64,000 bases of DNA, taken from contig CAMVMG010000007.1 of assembly GCA_947168525.1 (NCBI GenBank), positions 1-64,000 on the forward strand, written 5' to 3'. Positions 31,581-41,217 of this stretch are shown one piece after another (position 1 is the first letter of the stretch; every line of letters begins with the position of its first letter). The DNA comes from an uncultured Bacteroidales bacterium. GTDB lineage: Bacteria; Bacteroidota; Bacteroidia; Bacteroidales; UBA932. Made by a program: the position numbers and the translations under genes. The notes beneath the pieces are model-generated. The model made no database searches and was not told where the DNA came from. It saw only the letters and a program-made list of their open reading frames with translations.

Positions 31581-33176
31581 ATGAACGCAAACGAATTTGA
31601 TGTCATCATTATCGGCGGCGGCATTACCGGAGCCGGCACCCAGCGGGACTGCGCCATGCGCGGACTCCGCACGCTCCTGGTAGAACGTTCCGATATCGCC
31701 ACGGGCGCCACCGGGCGCAACCACGGCCTGCTGCATTCCGGTGCCCGCTACGCCGTAAACGACCCTGAATCGGCCCGGGAGTGTATCGAGGAGAACATGA
31801 TCCTGCGGCGGATCGCCGCCCACTGTATCGACGAGACAGACGGCCTGTTCATTACCCTGCCGGAGGACGACCTCGCTTACCAGGCCCGCTTCGTGGAAGC
31901 CTGCAAGCGTGCCGGAATCGCCGCGGAAGTGATCGACCCCTCCGAGGCCCGGCGCCTGGAGCCCTCCGTGAATCCGGAGCTGATCGGGGCAGTCAAAGTA
32001 CCGGACGGCAGTGTAGACCCTTTCCGCCTGTGCGCCGCCAACATGCTGGATGCCAAACTCCATGGCGGCCAGGTGCGGCTGTACACGGAAGTCACGGGCT
32101 TCATCCGGGAGGGAAACACCCTCAAGGGCATCCATACCCGCCATCTCCAGAGCGGGGAAGAGGCCGACTTTTACGCCCCAGTCATCGTGAACGCCTGCGG
32201 CATCTGGGGCCACCATATCGCCGAAATGGCCGGCATCAAGATTGGGATGTACCCCGCGAAGGGAGCGCTGCTCATCTTCGCCCACCGGGTGAACAATGTG
32301 GTCATCAACCGTTGCCGCAAACCCTCCAATGCCGATATCCTGGTGCCCGGAGACACCGTCTGCGTGATTGGCACCACCTCGACGCATATTCCCTTCGAGG
32401 AATGTGACAACGTGGCCGTGACCCCGGACGAAGTGAACCTGCTCATCACGGAGGGCGTGAAGCTGGCACCCTCGCTCTCTTCCACCCGTATCCTCCGGGC
32501 TTATGCCGGCGTTCGTCCGCTGGTAAGTGCCGATGACGACCCTACAGGGCGGAACATCTCCCGGGGCATTGTCTGCCTGGACCACGAGGTGCGCGACGGC
32601 CTGAAGGGATTTGTCACCATCACCGGCGGTAAGCTCATGACCTACAGGCTCATGGCGGAGATGGCTACGGACCTGGTCTGCAAGAAGCTTGGGGTGGACA
32701 AGGCCTGCGAGACCGCCGCCACACCGCTGCCCGGCTCGGAGGAGAGTTCCTACGAGGCCGTGGCCAAGAAGATCTGGGAGGCGCCTTCCACCGCCCAGAA
32801 GGCCATGGCATCCCGCCTGGGCACCCGGGCCTCCCGGATCCGCAACAACACCCCCTACGACGACGCCCTCATCTGCGAGTGCGAAGAAGTGTCGGTCGGG
32901 GAGATCAATGCCGCCATCGAGCAGATGGACGTGAGCACCCTGACAGACCTTCGCCGGCGCACCCGCATCGGCATGGGAACCTGTCAGGGAGAATTCTGCG
33001 CCTGCCGGGCAGCCAGCCTCCTGGCCAAAGCCCACGGCTGCGTGGAAAAGGAGCGGGCCGACCTGGCCAACTTCCTCAACGAGCGCTGGAAGGGTAATTA
33101 TCCGATCAGCTGGGGAGACACCCTCCGCGAGGCCGAATACACCCAGTGGGTTTACAAACACGTTTTAGGACTATGA
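31581..33176 (+). CDS. glpA: Anaerobic glycerol-3-phosphate dehydrogenase subunit A
   Basis: The 531-aa FAD subunit oxidises sn-glycerol 3-phosphate to dihydroxyacetone phosphate under anaerobic conditions. It has an N-terminal Rossmann FAD site (V-I-I-G-G-G-I-T-G-A-G near 8-18), the family stretch G-A-T-G-R-N-H-G-L-L-H-S near 42-53, and a DAO fold to about residue 400. The C-terminal BFD-type [2Fe-2S] domain has C-E-C-E-E near 434-438 and C-Q-G-E-F-C-A-C near 469-476. Its TGA overlaps the glpB ATG. The glpABC order matches E. coli, and the next gene encodes the G3P transporter. Confidence 0.96.
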   Translation: MNANEFDVIIIGGGITGAGTQRDCAMRGLRTLLVERSDIATGATGRNHGLLHSGARYAVNDPESARECIEENMILRRIAAHCIDETDGLFITLPEDDLAYQARFVEACKRAGIAAEVIDPSEARRLEPSVNPELIGAVKVPDGSVDPFRLCAANMLDAKLHGGQVRLYTEVTGFIREGNTLKGIHTRHLQSGEEADFYAPVIVNACGIWGHHIAEMAGIKIGMYPAKGALLIFAHRVNNVVINRCRKPSNADILVPGDTVCVIGTTSTHIPFEECDNVAVTPDEVNLLITEGVKLAPSLSSTRILRAYAGVRPLVSADDDPTGRNISRGIVCLDHEVRDGLKGFVTITGGKLMTYRLMAEMATDLVCKKLGVDKACETAATPLPGSEESSYEAVAKKIWEAPSTAQKAMASRLGTRASRIRNNTPYDDALICECEEVSVGEINAAIEQMDVSTLTDLRRRTRIGMGTCQGEFCACRAASLLAKAHGCVEKERADLANFLNERWKGNYPISWGDTLREAEYTQWVYKHVLGL

Positions 33177-34294
33177 AATTCGATACAGTCATCATAGGCG
33201 GCGGCCTGGCCGGACTGGTTGCGGGCATCAGCCTGCAGCGCAAGGGGCAGAGCACGGCCATCGTGAGCACGGGGCAGAACGCCCTGCACTTCTTTTCAGG
33301 CAGCTTCGAATCCATGCAGGAGGCACCCCCCGAGATGCTCAGCGTGTTTGGGGATGCCGGCATCCGCCTGCATTACCAGGAAGGCGTGCGCCTGATGCCA
33401 CTGGGCAGTTTCCGCCCGTCCTGCCTCTCGCTGGAAGACATCTCGCTCTTCAGTTCTCCGCAATTTGCACGGAAAGTCCTGGTAGTGAACTTTATGGGCT
33501 ACCACGACTTTTTCTCCTCCTTCCTGGCGGAAGGCCTGGAAAAACAGGGCATGCAGTGCCGGATCCGCTTGCTGAACCTGCCGGAACTGGAAAAACTGGA
33601 ACAGAGCCCCAGCGAAATGCGCTCCGTCCAGATTGCCCGCACCATGGACCGCATTTGGGAAAAGGTGGTGCAGGAAGTGCGCGTCCTGCTCAAGGACGAA
33701 GACACGGTGGTGCTGCCCCAGGTGTTCGGCCTGCAGGACACCTCCGTCCCCGGTCGCATCAAACAGGGCATTCCCGCCCAGGTGGTCTTCTGCGGCACGC
33801 AGCCGCCGTCGGTCCCCGGAATCCGTACGCAGATGCTGCTCAAGCGCCGCTACGAGGTCCTGGGCGGCACCTACCTGATGGGGGACGAGGCCGTAGAAGC
33901 ACACGTGCACGAAGCGCGCGTTCACAGTATCCGCACCAGGAATCTGGACAGCCATTACCTGGAGGCCGGCCACTTTATCCTGGCTACGGGCGGTCTCTTC
34001 TCCAAGGGACTCCGCTCCAATCCCTTCAGTATCTTCGAGCCCGTGTTCGGCCTGGATGTAGATTACAACCCGGACCGCAACGCCTGGTACGACAAAAACT
34101 TCGCCGCCGATCAGCCGTACATGGCCTATGGCGTCAAAACCGACGCCACCCTGCACGCCCTGTCCGGGGGAATCCCCTTCGAGAACCTGTTTGCGATTGG
34201 CTCTGTCCTGGGGCAGACGCATCCGGAACTGGGGCAGGCCGGGGGACTGGCGGTTCGCAGCGCGCTGGAGGTCGTAGACCAAATCATGAAATAG
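33173..34294 (+). CDS. glpB: Anaerobic glycerol-3-phosphate dehydrogenase subunit B
   Basis: The 373-aa flavoprotein has an N-terminal FAD-binding motif (V-I-I-G-G-G-L-A-G-L-V near 6-16) and the GlpB-typical F-F-S-G-S-F-E near 40-46. A second FAD contact region lies at the C-terminus (G-Q-T-H-P-E-L-G-Q-A-G-G near 346-357). GlpB is thought to link the GlpA catalytic subunit to the iron-sulfur subunit and menaquinone pool. The ATG at 33173 overlaps the glpA stop by 4 bp, showing translational coupling; a longer frame starting at 33146 lies inside glpA and is not used. Confidence 0.93.
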   Translation: MKFDTVIIGGGLAGLVAGISLQRKGQSTAIVSTGQNALHFFSGSFESMQEAPPEMLSVFGDAGIRLHYQEGVRLMPLGSFRPSCLSLEDISLFSSPQFARKVLVVNFMGYHDFFSSFLAEGLEKQGMQCRIRLLNLPELEKLEQSPSEMRSVQIARTMDRIWEKVVQEVRVLLKDEDTVVLPQVFGLQDTSVPGRIKQGIPAQVVFCGTQPPSVPGIRTQMLLKRRYEVLGGTYLMGDEAVEAHVHEARVHSIRTRNLDSHYLEAGHFILATGGLFSKGLRSNPFSIFEPVFGLDVDYNPDRNAWYDKNFAADQPYMAYGVKTDATLHALSGGIPFENLFAIGSVLGQTHPELGQAGGLAVRSALEVVDQIMK

Positions 34295-34307
34295 GGGAGG
34301 AACGTCG

Positions 34308-35531
34308 ATGAAACTGCAAGAAATCACCCAGAGCAAATACAATTTCGAAGAGTGCATGAAGTGCACCGTGTGCACGGCCTACTGTCCTGTACTGCAGGTA
34401 AATCCCCTGTATCCGGGGCCCAAGCAGGCCGGTCCGGACGGTGAGCGGCTTCGCCTCAAGGACCCTTACTTCTTCAATTACGCCCTGAAGTACTGCCTCA
34501 ATTGCAAGCGCTGCGAGGTAGCCTGCCCGTCCGGGGTAAATGTGGCCGACCTTATCCAGGCCGCCCGCATCAAGTACGAGCACACCCAGCCCAAGCTGCG
34601 GGACCAGATCCTGGCCTCGACAGATTTCATGGGAAAGCTGGCCCGTCCGTTCGCCCCCATCGTGAACAGGGTCACCGGCCTGGGCATCACCAAGACCGCC
34701 CTGGACGCGATGCTCAAGATAGACCGGCAGCGTACTTTCCCCAAGTACAGTGCGAGCAGCTTCGAGTTCTGGCTCCGGCACCGGGAAAAGGAGCAGTCGG
34801 CCTTCCCGGAGAAGGTGGCCTACTTCCACGGCTGCTATGTGAACTACAATTATCCCAAGCTGGGGAAAGACCTGGTAAAGGTGCTCAATGCCCTGGGTGT
34901 AGGTGTAGAACTGCTGGAGAAGGAAAAGTGCTGCGGTATTGCCATGATTACCAACGGCATGTCCGACAAAGCCACCAGGAACGCCGTCCACAACGTGGAA
35001 GTGCTCCGGAAGGCGGTCGTGGACAAAGGCCTGAAGGTAGTAACCACCTCGTCCACCTGCTCCCTTACCCTCCGGGACGAGTATCCCCATCTGCTCAACG
35101 TGGACAATGCCGATGTCCGGGATTCCATCCTTGTCGCCAGCCGCTTCATCTTCGAGAAACTGGAGAAGGGCGCCACGCTCAAGTTCCGCCCGGACTTCCA
35201 CCGGAAAATCGCCTATCACACCCCCTGCCACATGGAAAAGATGGGATGGGGCGTGTTCTCGGAGAAACTGCTCCGCATGATTCCCGGCGTGGAGTTCACC
35301 CTGCTGGATTCGGCCTGCTGCGGAATTGCGGGCACCTATGGATTCAAGAAAGAGAACTATGCCGCTTCACAGGCTATCGGCGCTCCGCTGTTCGATCAAA
35401 TCCGCAGCGTGAACCCGGATCTGGTAGCCTGCGACTGCGAAACCTGCAAATGGCAGATCGAGATGAGCACCGGCTACCCTGTGGCCAATCCCATCTCCAT
35501 CCTGGCCGACGCCCTGGAAACTGAAAAATAA
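34308..35531 (+). CDS. glpC: Anaerobic glycerol-3-phosphate dehydrogenase subunit C
   Basis: The 407-aa membrane-associated iron-sulfur subunit passes electrons from GlpAB to menaquinone. Two ferredoxin-type clusters are visible near the N-terminus (C-M-K-C-T-V-C-T-A-Y-C-P near 16-27 and C-L-N-C-K-R-C-E-V-A-C-P near 64-75). Two CCG domains follow, one ending K-C-C-G-I-A near 208-213 and one D-S-A-C-C-G-I-A near 330-337. It lies 13 bp after glpB and 13 bp before glpT, in one operon. Length is normal for the family. Confidence 0.94.
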   Translation: MKLQEITQSKYNFEECMKCTVCTAYCPVLQVNPLYPGPKQAGPDGERLRLKDPYFFNYALKYCLNCKRCEVACPSGVNVADLIQAARIKYEHTQPKLRDQILASTDFMGKLARPFAPIVNRVTGLGITKTALDAMLKIDRQRTFPKYSASSFEFWLRHREKEQSAFPEKVAYFHGCYVNYNYPKLGKDLVKVLNALGVGVELLEKEKCCGIAMITNGMSDKATRNAVHNVEVLRKAVVDKGLKVVTTSSTCSLTLRDEYPHLLNVDNADVRDSILVASRFIFEKLEKGATLKFRPDFHRKIAYHTPCHMEKMGWGVFSEKLLRMIPGVEFTLLDSACCGIAGTYGFKKENYAASQAIGAPLFDQIRSVNPDLVACDCETCKWQIEMSTGYPVANPISILADALETEK

Positions 35532-35544
35532 GAGAAAGATAAGC

Positions 35545-36930
35545 ATGCTGAAACAATTGCTCAAACAACCCTCCTACAAACCGGCGGAAACAGGCCCCGA
35601 GGCCGATGCCAAGTACAAACGCCTGCGCCTTCAGGTCTTCATCGGCGCCTTTATCGGCTATGCCGGATTCTATCTGGTACGGAAAAACCTTTCCATGGCC
35701 ATCCCGGCCATGGCACCCCTGGGATTCGACAAAACCGAACTGGGCTTTGTCCTGGGTCTGAATGCTGCGGCCTACGCCCTCTCCAAGTTCCTGATGGGCA
35801 GCGTGAGCGACCGCTCCAATGCCCGGGTGTTCCTGCCCCTGGGACTGGTGCTCACGGCCGTTTCCATGTGCTTCATGATTGTGCCCATCCAGGCTATCGG
35901 CGCAGACCACAAAGGCCTGGCCATTCTGGTGATGGGCGTGCTGAACGCCCTCGTGGGTTGGTTCAACGGCATGGGCTGGCCTCCCTGCGGCCGGGTGATG
36001 ACCCACTGGTTCTCCGTCAGCGAGCGGGGCACCAAGATGAGCATCTGGAACTGTGCGCACAACGTGGGCGGCGCCCTGGTGGGCCCCATGGCCACCTATG
36101 GCGCCATCTGGTTCGGCAGTTGGTTCTACGGCGCCCATTCGGAGCTGTACTTCCTCATTGGCACCTTTGCTTTTCCGGCGGCGGTAGCCCTTTTCATCGC
36201 CCTGCTGGCCTATATCCTGCTGCGCGATACGCCCCAGTCCTGCGGACTTCCCTCCGTGGAAGAGTGGCGGAACGACTATCCCAAAAACTACTCGGCCAAG
36301 CATGAAGAAACCCTTACCACCAAGGAGATTTTCTTCCAGTACGTGCTTAACAACAAGTTCCTCTGGTACATTGCCCTGGCCAATGCCTTCGTGTACATGG
36401 TCAGGTACGGCTGTCTGGACTGGGCACCATCCATCCTGACGGAAAAGGGAATCGATCTCAAGAGCGCCGGATGGGCCTATTTCGCCTACGAGTTCGCCGC
36501 CATTCCAGGCACTCTCCTCTGCGGCTGGCTGTCGGACAAGCTGTTCCATGGCCGCCGGGCCCTTCCCACCATGCTGTTCATGGCCCTGGTGATGGTTTTC
36601 ATCATTCTGTACTGGCTGTTTATCGACAACCTTACCGTGGTCATTATCTGCCTGATCGGTATCGGCTTCTTCATCTACGGACCGGTGATGCTCATCGGCG
36701 TGCAGGCGCTGGACCTGGCTCCCAAGAATGCCTCCGGCACGGCCGCCGGCCTCACGGGCTTCTTCGGCTATTTCTTCGGGACCTTCCTCCTGGCCAACAC
36801 AGTTATCGGCTGGGTGGCCCAGACAGCGGGCTGGAGCTGGACGTTCCTGCTGCTGATTGCCGCCTGCCTGCTGGCCATTTTCTTCATGGGCCTCACCTAC
36901 AAGGAAGAACAGTATCTGGTACACAAATAG
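35545..36930 (+). CDS. glpT: Glycerol-3-phosphate:phosphate antiporter
   Basis: The 461-aa MFS protein has twelve hydrophobic helices and the organophosphate:phosphate antiporter signatures. These are a Y-K-R-L-R start before helix 1, Y-x-V-R-K-N-L-S-M-A near 43-52, and G-R-V-M-T-H-W-F-S-V-S-E-R-G-T near 149-163. It would import glycerol 3-phosphate in exchange for phosphate, directly supplying GlpABC encoded upstream. Only 3 bp separate it from the esterase-like gene downstream. Other members of the family (UhpT, PgtP) carry other sugar phosphates, but the glp context favours GlpT. Confidence 0.93.
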   Translation: MLKQLLKQPSYKPAETGPEADAKYKRLRLQVFIGAFIGYAGFYLVRKNLSMAIPAMAPLGFDKTELGFVLGLNAAAYALSKFLMGSVSDRSNARVFLPLGLVLTAVSMCFMIVPIQAIGADHKGLAILVMGVLNALVGWFNGMGWPPCGRVMTHWFSVSERGTKMSIWNCAHNVGGALVGPMATYGAIWFGSWFYGAHSELYFLIGTFAFPAAVALFIALLAYILLRDTPQSCGLPSVEEWRNDYPKNYSAKHEETLTTKEIFFQYVLNNKFLWYIALANAFVYMVRYGCLDWAPSILTEKGIDLKSAGWAYFAYEFAAIPGTLLCGWLSDKLFHGRRALPTMLFMALVMVFIILYWLFIDNLTVVIICLIGIGFFIYGPVMLIGVQALDLAPKNASGTAAGLTGFFGYFFGTFLLANTVIGWVAQTAGWSWTFLLLIAACLLAIFFMGLTYKEEQYLVHK

Positions 36931-36933
36931 GCC

Positions 36934-37908
36934 ATGGAATTCTACGAGTATGCGCGGCCGGAGCTGATGGCCGGGAAAAAGATCCTGTATTTTCACGGCT
37001 TCGCATCGGCCGGCTCCACGGGTACGGCCCAGCGGCTGCGCACGCTGATGCCCGCAGCTACTGTCATTTCTCCGGATGTGCCTGTTGAGCCGCTGGAAGC
37101 GCTGGACTTCCTGCACCGGCTCTGCGAGAAAGAGCAGCCGGACCTGATTGTGGGCACCTCCATGGGCGGCATGTTCGCGGAGCAAATGGCCGGGTTCCAC
37201 CGCATCTGCGTCAATCCGGCCCTGAACCTGGCCGAGACAATCAGGAAGAACATGGGCCTGGGGAAGATGGAGTTCCAGAATCCCCGGGCCGACGGACAGA
37301 CGTCGTTCCTGGTGACCAAAGGCCTGCTGGAAGACTTCCGGAAGGTGACGGAACAGAAATTCCGGAGTGACGACTCAGACCTGGTCTGGGGACTCTTCGG
37401 GCGGGAAGATACCTTGGTGGATACCTATGGGGAGTTCCATGCCCATTACCGCCAGGCCATCCGCTTCAACGGGGAGCACCGGCTCAACGAAAAAGCCATC
37501 CTGCATGCCCTTCTGCCCGTAATCCAGTGGGTGGACGACCGCCAGGAAAAGCGCAGCCGGAAAACGGTCCTCATCAATGTGGACGACGTCCTGCTGGACA
37601 CCCGGAACGGCAATCCCGTGAACGACGCCGTGAAGGGCTTCAACAGCCTTTGCCGGCACTACGACGTGTATCTGCTCTGCCAGGAAGACCGGCAGGCGTG
37701 GATCGACCGATGGCTGGACGTACCCGCCTGGGACCGGGTAATCCTGACCACCCATAAAGAGTTGCTGCTGGGGGACTATCTGATTGATGCCCACAGCGGG
37801 GAAGCAGGCGGAAAGTCTTTCATGGGTACGGTGGTCCCCTTTGGGGAAGAGCCCTTCCGGAACTGGGCGCAGACCTCCGGGTTCTTCGGGCGGCTGGGAG
37901 GCCAGTAG
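36934..37908 (+). CDS. YqiA-like esterase fused to a degenerate HAD-like domain
   Basis: The 324-aa protein joins two parts. Residues about 15-195 look like a small alpha/beta-hydrolase of the YqiA/UPF0227 type, with L-Y-F-H-G-F-A-S near 19-26 and the nucleophile elbow G-T-S-M-G-G near 73-78. Residues about 210-300 resemble a 5'-nucleotidase (NT5C-like) HAD domain, but its first motif reads I-N-V-D-D-V-L-L-D. Asn replaces the Asp expected as nucleophile, so phosphatase activity is doubtful. It ends the glp transcript, 3 bp after glpT. The substrate is unknown; an ester or phosphodiester of glycerol is only a guess from context. Confidence 0.75.
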   Translation: MEFYEYARPELMAGKKILYFHGFASAGSTGTAQRLRTLMPAATVISPDVPVEPLEALDFLHRLCEKEQPDLIVGTSMGGMFAEQMAGFHRICVNPALNLAETIRKNMGLGKMEFQNPRADGQTSFLVTKGLLEDFRKVTEQKFRSDDSDLVWGLFGREDTLVDTYGEFHAHYRQAIRFNGEHRLNEKAILHALLPVIQWVDDRQEKRSRKTVLINVDDVLLDTRNGNPVNDAVKGFNSLCRHYDVYLLCQEDRQAWIDRWLDVPAWDRVILTTHKELLLGDYLIDAHSGEAGGKSFMGTVVPFGEEPFRNWAQTSGFFGRLGGQ

Positions 37909-37970
37909 CAGTTCATCGGAAAAAATCAACCGTTCGTCGCAGAAGGCTTGCACAAGAAAGGCCTTCGTTT

Positions 37971-37978
37971 TATATTTG
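37971..37978 (+). promoter_or_regulatory. Bacteroidota -7 box before malQ
   Basis: TATATTTG lies 26 bp before the malQ ATG at 38005, so malQ is probably transcribed separately from the glp genes. Confidence 0.65.
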
Positions 37979-38004
37979 TGAACTAACCAATTGTAACACA
38001 AGGC

Positions 38005-40443
38005 ATGAAAATCAAAATCAGCATCCGATACATCACCCGCTGGGGCGAGAAACTCTGCATCAATATCGGCCCCAAACGCCACGAGATGAAGTGCATGTAC
38101 AGCGGAATCTGGGAGAAGGAACTTAGCAGCAAAGACTTCGCAGAAACGCATTCGTACATTTTCAGCGTTGTGGCAGACGGCAGGGAAGTCCGCAGGGAAT
38201 GGAGGGAGCATACGCTCCGCCTTCCGGAATCCGGCCATCTGAACATCCGGACACGCTGGATGGACCGGCCGGCCAATTCGGCCTTCTGGTCGTCGGCCTT
38301 CACAGATGTGATCTTTGCCCGCAACAAGGGGAAAGCCGGCATGCAGAAAGGCAATGTCACCTTTGTCATCACGGCGGCGGAGGTGCGTCCGGACCAGGCT
38401 GTGGCCATCGCCGGCTCCAAGGGTAGCACGCTCCAGGGATGGGACAAGCCCCTCCTGATGGAAGACTGGAACTTCCCGTATTGGAGCATAGACCTGGAAG
38501 TGAAAGACGCCTTCGAATACAAGTTCCTGGTGGTGGACCGGAAAACGCTGAAACCGGTTGTGTGGGAAAGCGGCGAAAACCATCTCTTTGCAGAGATTCC
38601 GCCCGAGGGCACCCGTCTGGCCCTGGCCGATTTGGACCCCCGTTTTCCGATAATCCCCTGGCGCGGGGCCGGCGTGGCCATTCCCGTGTTCTCGCTGCGC
38701 AGCGAAGAAAGCTTCGGCATAGGGGAGTTCAACGACATTAAGAAGATGGTGGACTGGGCGGTAGCCACCGGACAGAACGTGATTCAGCTCCTGCCCATCA
38801 ACGACACCACCATGACGCACACCTGGGTAGATTCTTATCCCTACAACGCCAACTCTTCCTTCGCCCTGCACCCGCAGTTCCTGCACCTGCCCGCCCTGGG
38901 CGTCCGGGCCGACAAAACCTACAAGGCCCTGAAAGAGGAGCTCAACGCACTGGACAAAGTTGACTATGAAAGGGTGAACGAGTCCAAGACCCGCTATGTA
39001 CGGAAAGCCTTTGAGAAAAGCGGGGCACAGGTCATGGAAAGTCCTGCCTATAAAGCTTTTGTCAAGGAAAACGCCTACTGGCTCCTGCCCTATGCCGCCT
39101 ATTGTGTCCTGCGGGACAAACTGGGCACGGCGGACTTCTCCCAGTGGAAGACCTATGCCAAATTCAGCCGGAAGAAGCAGGAGGACATCCTGAAAGAAAA
39201 TGCCTCCGAGGCCAATTTCCACTGTTATGTCCAGTTCCAGCTGGACGCCCAGCTAAAGGAGGCGGTCGCCTATGCCCACCGCCACGGCGTCATCCTGAAA
39301 GGAGACCTTCCCATCGGCGTAAGCCGCATCAGCTGCGACGCCTGGACCTTCCCGCAGCTCTTCCACATGGACAGCCAGGCGGGAGCACCGCCGGACGCCT
39401 TCGCCGTCGACGGACAGAACTGGGGTTTCCCTACCTACAACTGGGAAAAGATGGCCGAGGACGGCTTCCAGTGGTGGAAGAACCGTCTCCGCAAGATGAG
39501 TGAATACTTCGATGCTTTCCGGATCGACCACATCCTGGGCTTCTTCCGCATCTGGGAAATCCCGCTCCGCTACAAGACGGGCCTGATGGGCTACTTCAAC
39601 CCGGCGCTTCCCTTCAGCGCGGAAGAGCTGCAGGAGCGGGGATTCGACCTCTCCGACGGCCGGTACATCAAGCCGGAGGAGGGCTGGGAAGAGACTGACG
39701 TGCTCTTCATCGAGGATCCCCGGAAGAAAGGCTTCTACCATCCCCGGATTTCCGCCCCGCTTTCCAGCAAGGCCTATTTCGCCCTGGACGAATGGCATAA
39801 AGAGCGCTACAACCAGCTCTATAACGACTTCTTCTATCACCGCAACGACCAGTACTGGAAGGAGTCGGCCTACAGAAAACTACCCGCCCTGCTGGAATCT
39901 ACCGGCATGCTCTCCTGCGGGGAAGACCTGGGCATGATCCCGGCCTGCGTTCCGGAAACCATGGCCGACCTGAACATCCTTTCGCTGGAAATCCAGCGCA
40001 TGCCCAAGGATCCCAAGGTGATGTTCGCCAATCCGGCCGGCTATCCCTATCTGTGCGTCTGCGCCACGGGCACCCACGATATGTCCCCGCTGCGAGCCTG
40101 GTGGGAGGAAGACCGCGGCCTCACGGACCGCTTCTACCATGAAATGCTGCACCATCTGGGAGACACCCCGTACTTCTGCGAGCCTTGGGTGTGTGAGCAG
40201 ATCCTGTTCCAGCATCTGCAGTCGCCGGCCATGCTGGCTATACTGCCGCTGCAGGACTGGATGTCCGTGGATGGGGATGCGCGGTATCCCGGGAACCCGG
40301 CCGACGAACGCATCAACGTGCCGGCAATCCCGCGCTACTACTGGCGCTTCCGGATGCACTGCACCCTGGAAAGCCTGCTGGCAAACAAGAAACTGAACAA
40401 ACAGATCCGGTCCCTGGTCCTGTCTTCCGGACGCAACAAATAG
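38005..40443 (+). CDS. malQ: 4-alpha-glucanotransferase (amylomaltase) with N-terminal CBM20-type modules
   Basis: The 812-aa enzyme transfers glucan segments between maltooligosaccharides in the cytoplasm; no signal peptide is seen. It has starch-binding CBM20-like modules in the first about 220 residues, as in Bacteroidota and plant DPE2-type enzymes, then a GH77 catalytic domain. The catalytic residues are visible as D508 (F-R-I-D-H-I-L-G), E640 (S-C-G-E-D-L-G) and D692 (T-H-D-M). It has its own promoter and lies near the sus locus, where it would process imported maltodextrins. It converges with the LytTR regulator gene, 4 bp away. Confidence 0.95.
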   Translation: MKIKISIRYITRWGEKLCINIGPKRHEMKCMYSGIWEKELSSKDFAETHSYIFSVVADGREVRREWREHTLRLPESGHLNIRTRWMDRPANSAFWSSAFTDVIFARNKGKAGMQKGNVTFVITAAEVRPDQAVAIAGSKGSTLQGWDKPLLMEDWNFPYWSIDLEVKDAFEYKFLVVDRKTLKPVVWESGENHLFAEIPPEGTRLALADLDPRFPIIPWRGAGVAIPVFSLRSEESFGIGEFNDIKKMVDWAVATGQNVIQLLPINDTTMTHTWVDSYPYNANSSFALHPQFLHLPALGVRADKTYKALKEELNALDKVDYERVNESKTRYVRKAFEKSGAQVMESPAYKAFVKENAYWLLPYAAYCVLRDKLGTADFSQWKTYAKFSRKKQEDILKENASEANFHCYVQFQLDAQLKEAVAYAHRHGVILKGDLPIGVSRISCDAWTFPQLFHMDSQAGAPPDAFAVDGQNWGFPTYNWEKMAEDGFQWWKNRLRKMSEYFDAFRIDHILGFFRIWEIPLRYKTGLMGYFNPALPFSAEELQERGFDLSDGRYIKPEEGWEETDVLFIEDPRKKGFYHPRISAPLSSKAYFALDEWHKERYNQLYNDFFYHRNDQYWKESAYRKLPALLESTGMLSCGEDLGMIPACVPETMADLNILSLEIQRMPKDPKVMFANPAGYPYLCVCATGTHDMSPLRAWWEEDRGLTDRFYHEMLHHLGDTPYFCEPWVCEQILFQHLQSPAMLAILPLQDWMSVDGDARYPGNPADERINVPAIPRYYWRFRMHCTLESLLANKKLNKQIRSLVLSSGRNK

Positions 40444-40447
40444 GGGA

Positions 40448-41215
40448 CTACTGCTGAAGCCAGTCCAAGAAGGAATCTACCCGGGCCCGGGAAACCGTGA
40501 GGTCCAGATTCCCCTTGAACTTGACGCTGGGAATGACGCGGAGGCGGCTGCCGACTAGTTTGGTCACGCTGTCTACCGCGTCTTCCGCAATGATGCAGCT
40601 GCGGGAAATCCGGAAAAAGCGGCGGGTGTCCATCTGCTGCTCGATGGTGTCCAGGGATTCGTCCAGCACGAAAGAAGTGCCGTCGGCCCTGACTACATAG
40701 GAATTCTTGGCCTCGGAATAGAAAAAGGCAATTTCCTTGGCCCTGAGGGGTACGATCCGGTCGTTCAGGCGGATCAGGTATTTTTCCTTCACGGAGGCCG
40801 ACGGATCCCGGGCGGGAACCGGGATGTCCAGATGCGCCGCCTCTGCGCGGAAAACCGCCCGGCGCAGGTCTTCCGGCTCGATGGGCTTTAACAGATAGTC
40901 CAGCGAATTCACCTCAAAAGCCTTGACTGCATAGCTGTCGTAGGCCGTGGTCATGATAACCTGTCCCTTGATGTCCACCTTGTCAAAAATCTGGAAACTA
41001 TTGCCGTCCTGCAGTTCCACGTCCATAAAGATGATGTCGGGAGCCGGCCGGTCCGGAACGCTGCCGTCGTGTGCTTTGAGCCATTCCACAGAGGCCACTA
41101 CCGAGGCGGCACAACCCAGTACTTCAATCTCCGGGAACTGGGACGAGAGCAGATTCTGCAGGATCCTTTGTGCACGAGGCTCATCTTCAATGATGAAAGC
41201 GGTGAGTTTCTGCAT
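40448..41215 (-). CDS. LytTR-family response regulator
   Basis: The 255-aa protein has an N-terminal receiver domain, with acidic pocket residues E11-D12 and phospho-acceptor D65 (I-I-F-M-D-V-E), and a C-terminal LytTR DNA-binding domain (about 140-250). It follows the sensor kinase gene by only 2 bp, so the two form a two-component system. They lie next to, and divergent from, the starch locus and beside malQ, which makes control of starch genes likely but unproven. Typical Bacteroidota sus loci use SusR or hybrid two-component regulators instead. Confidence 0.92.
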   Translation of the reverse strand: MQKLTAFIIEDEPRAQRILQNLLSSQFPEIEVLGCAASVVASVEWLKAHDGSVPDRPAPDIIFMDVELQDGNSFQIFDKVDIKGQVIMTTAYDSYAVKAFEVNSLDYLLKPIEPEDLRRAVFRAEAAHLDIPVPARDPSASVKEKYLIRLNDRIVPLRAKEIAFFYSEAKNSYVVRADGTSFVLDESLDTIEQQMDTRRFFRISRSCIIAEDAVDSVTKLVGSRLRVIPSVKFKGNLDLTVSRARVDSFLDWLQQ

Positions 41216-41217
41216 AA

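Noticed and set aside
29229..33161. 1310-codon open frame on the minus strand opposite the ZIP transporter, antiporter and glpA genes
   Set aside because: It is antisense to three well-supported genes in sequence and has the His/Gly/Gln-rich, domain-free composition typical of a G+C-driven shadow frame.
35374..39222. Long minus-strand open frames opposite glpT, the esterase fusion and malQ
   Set aside because: Antisense shadows of confidently identified genes; no promoter or family motif.
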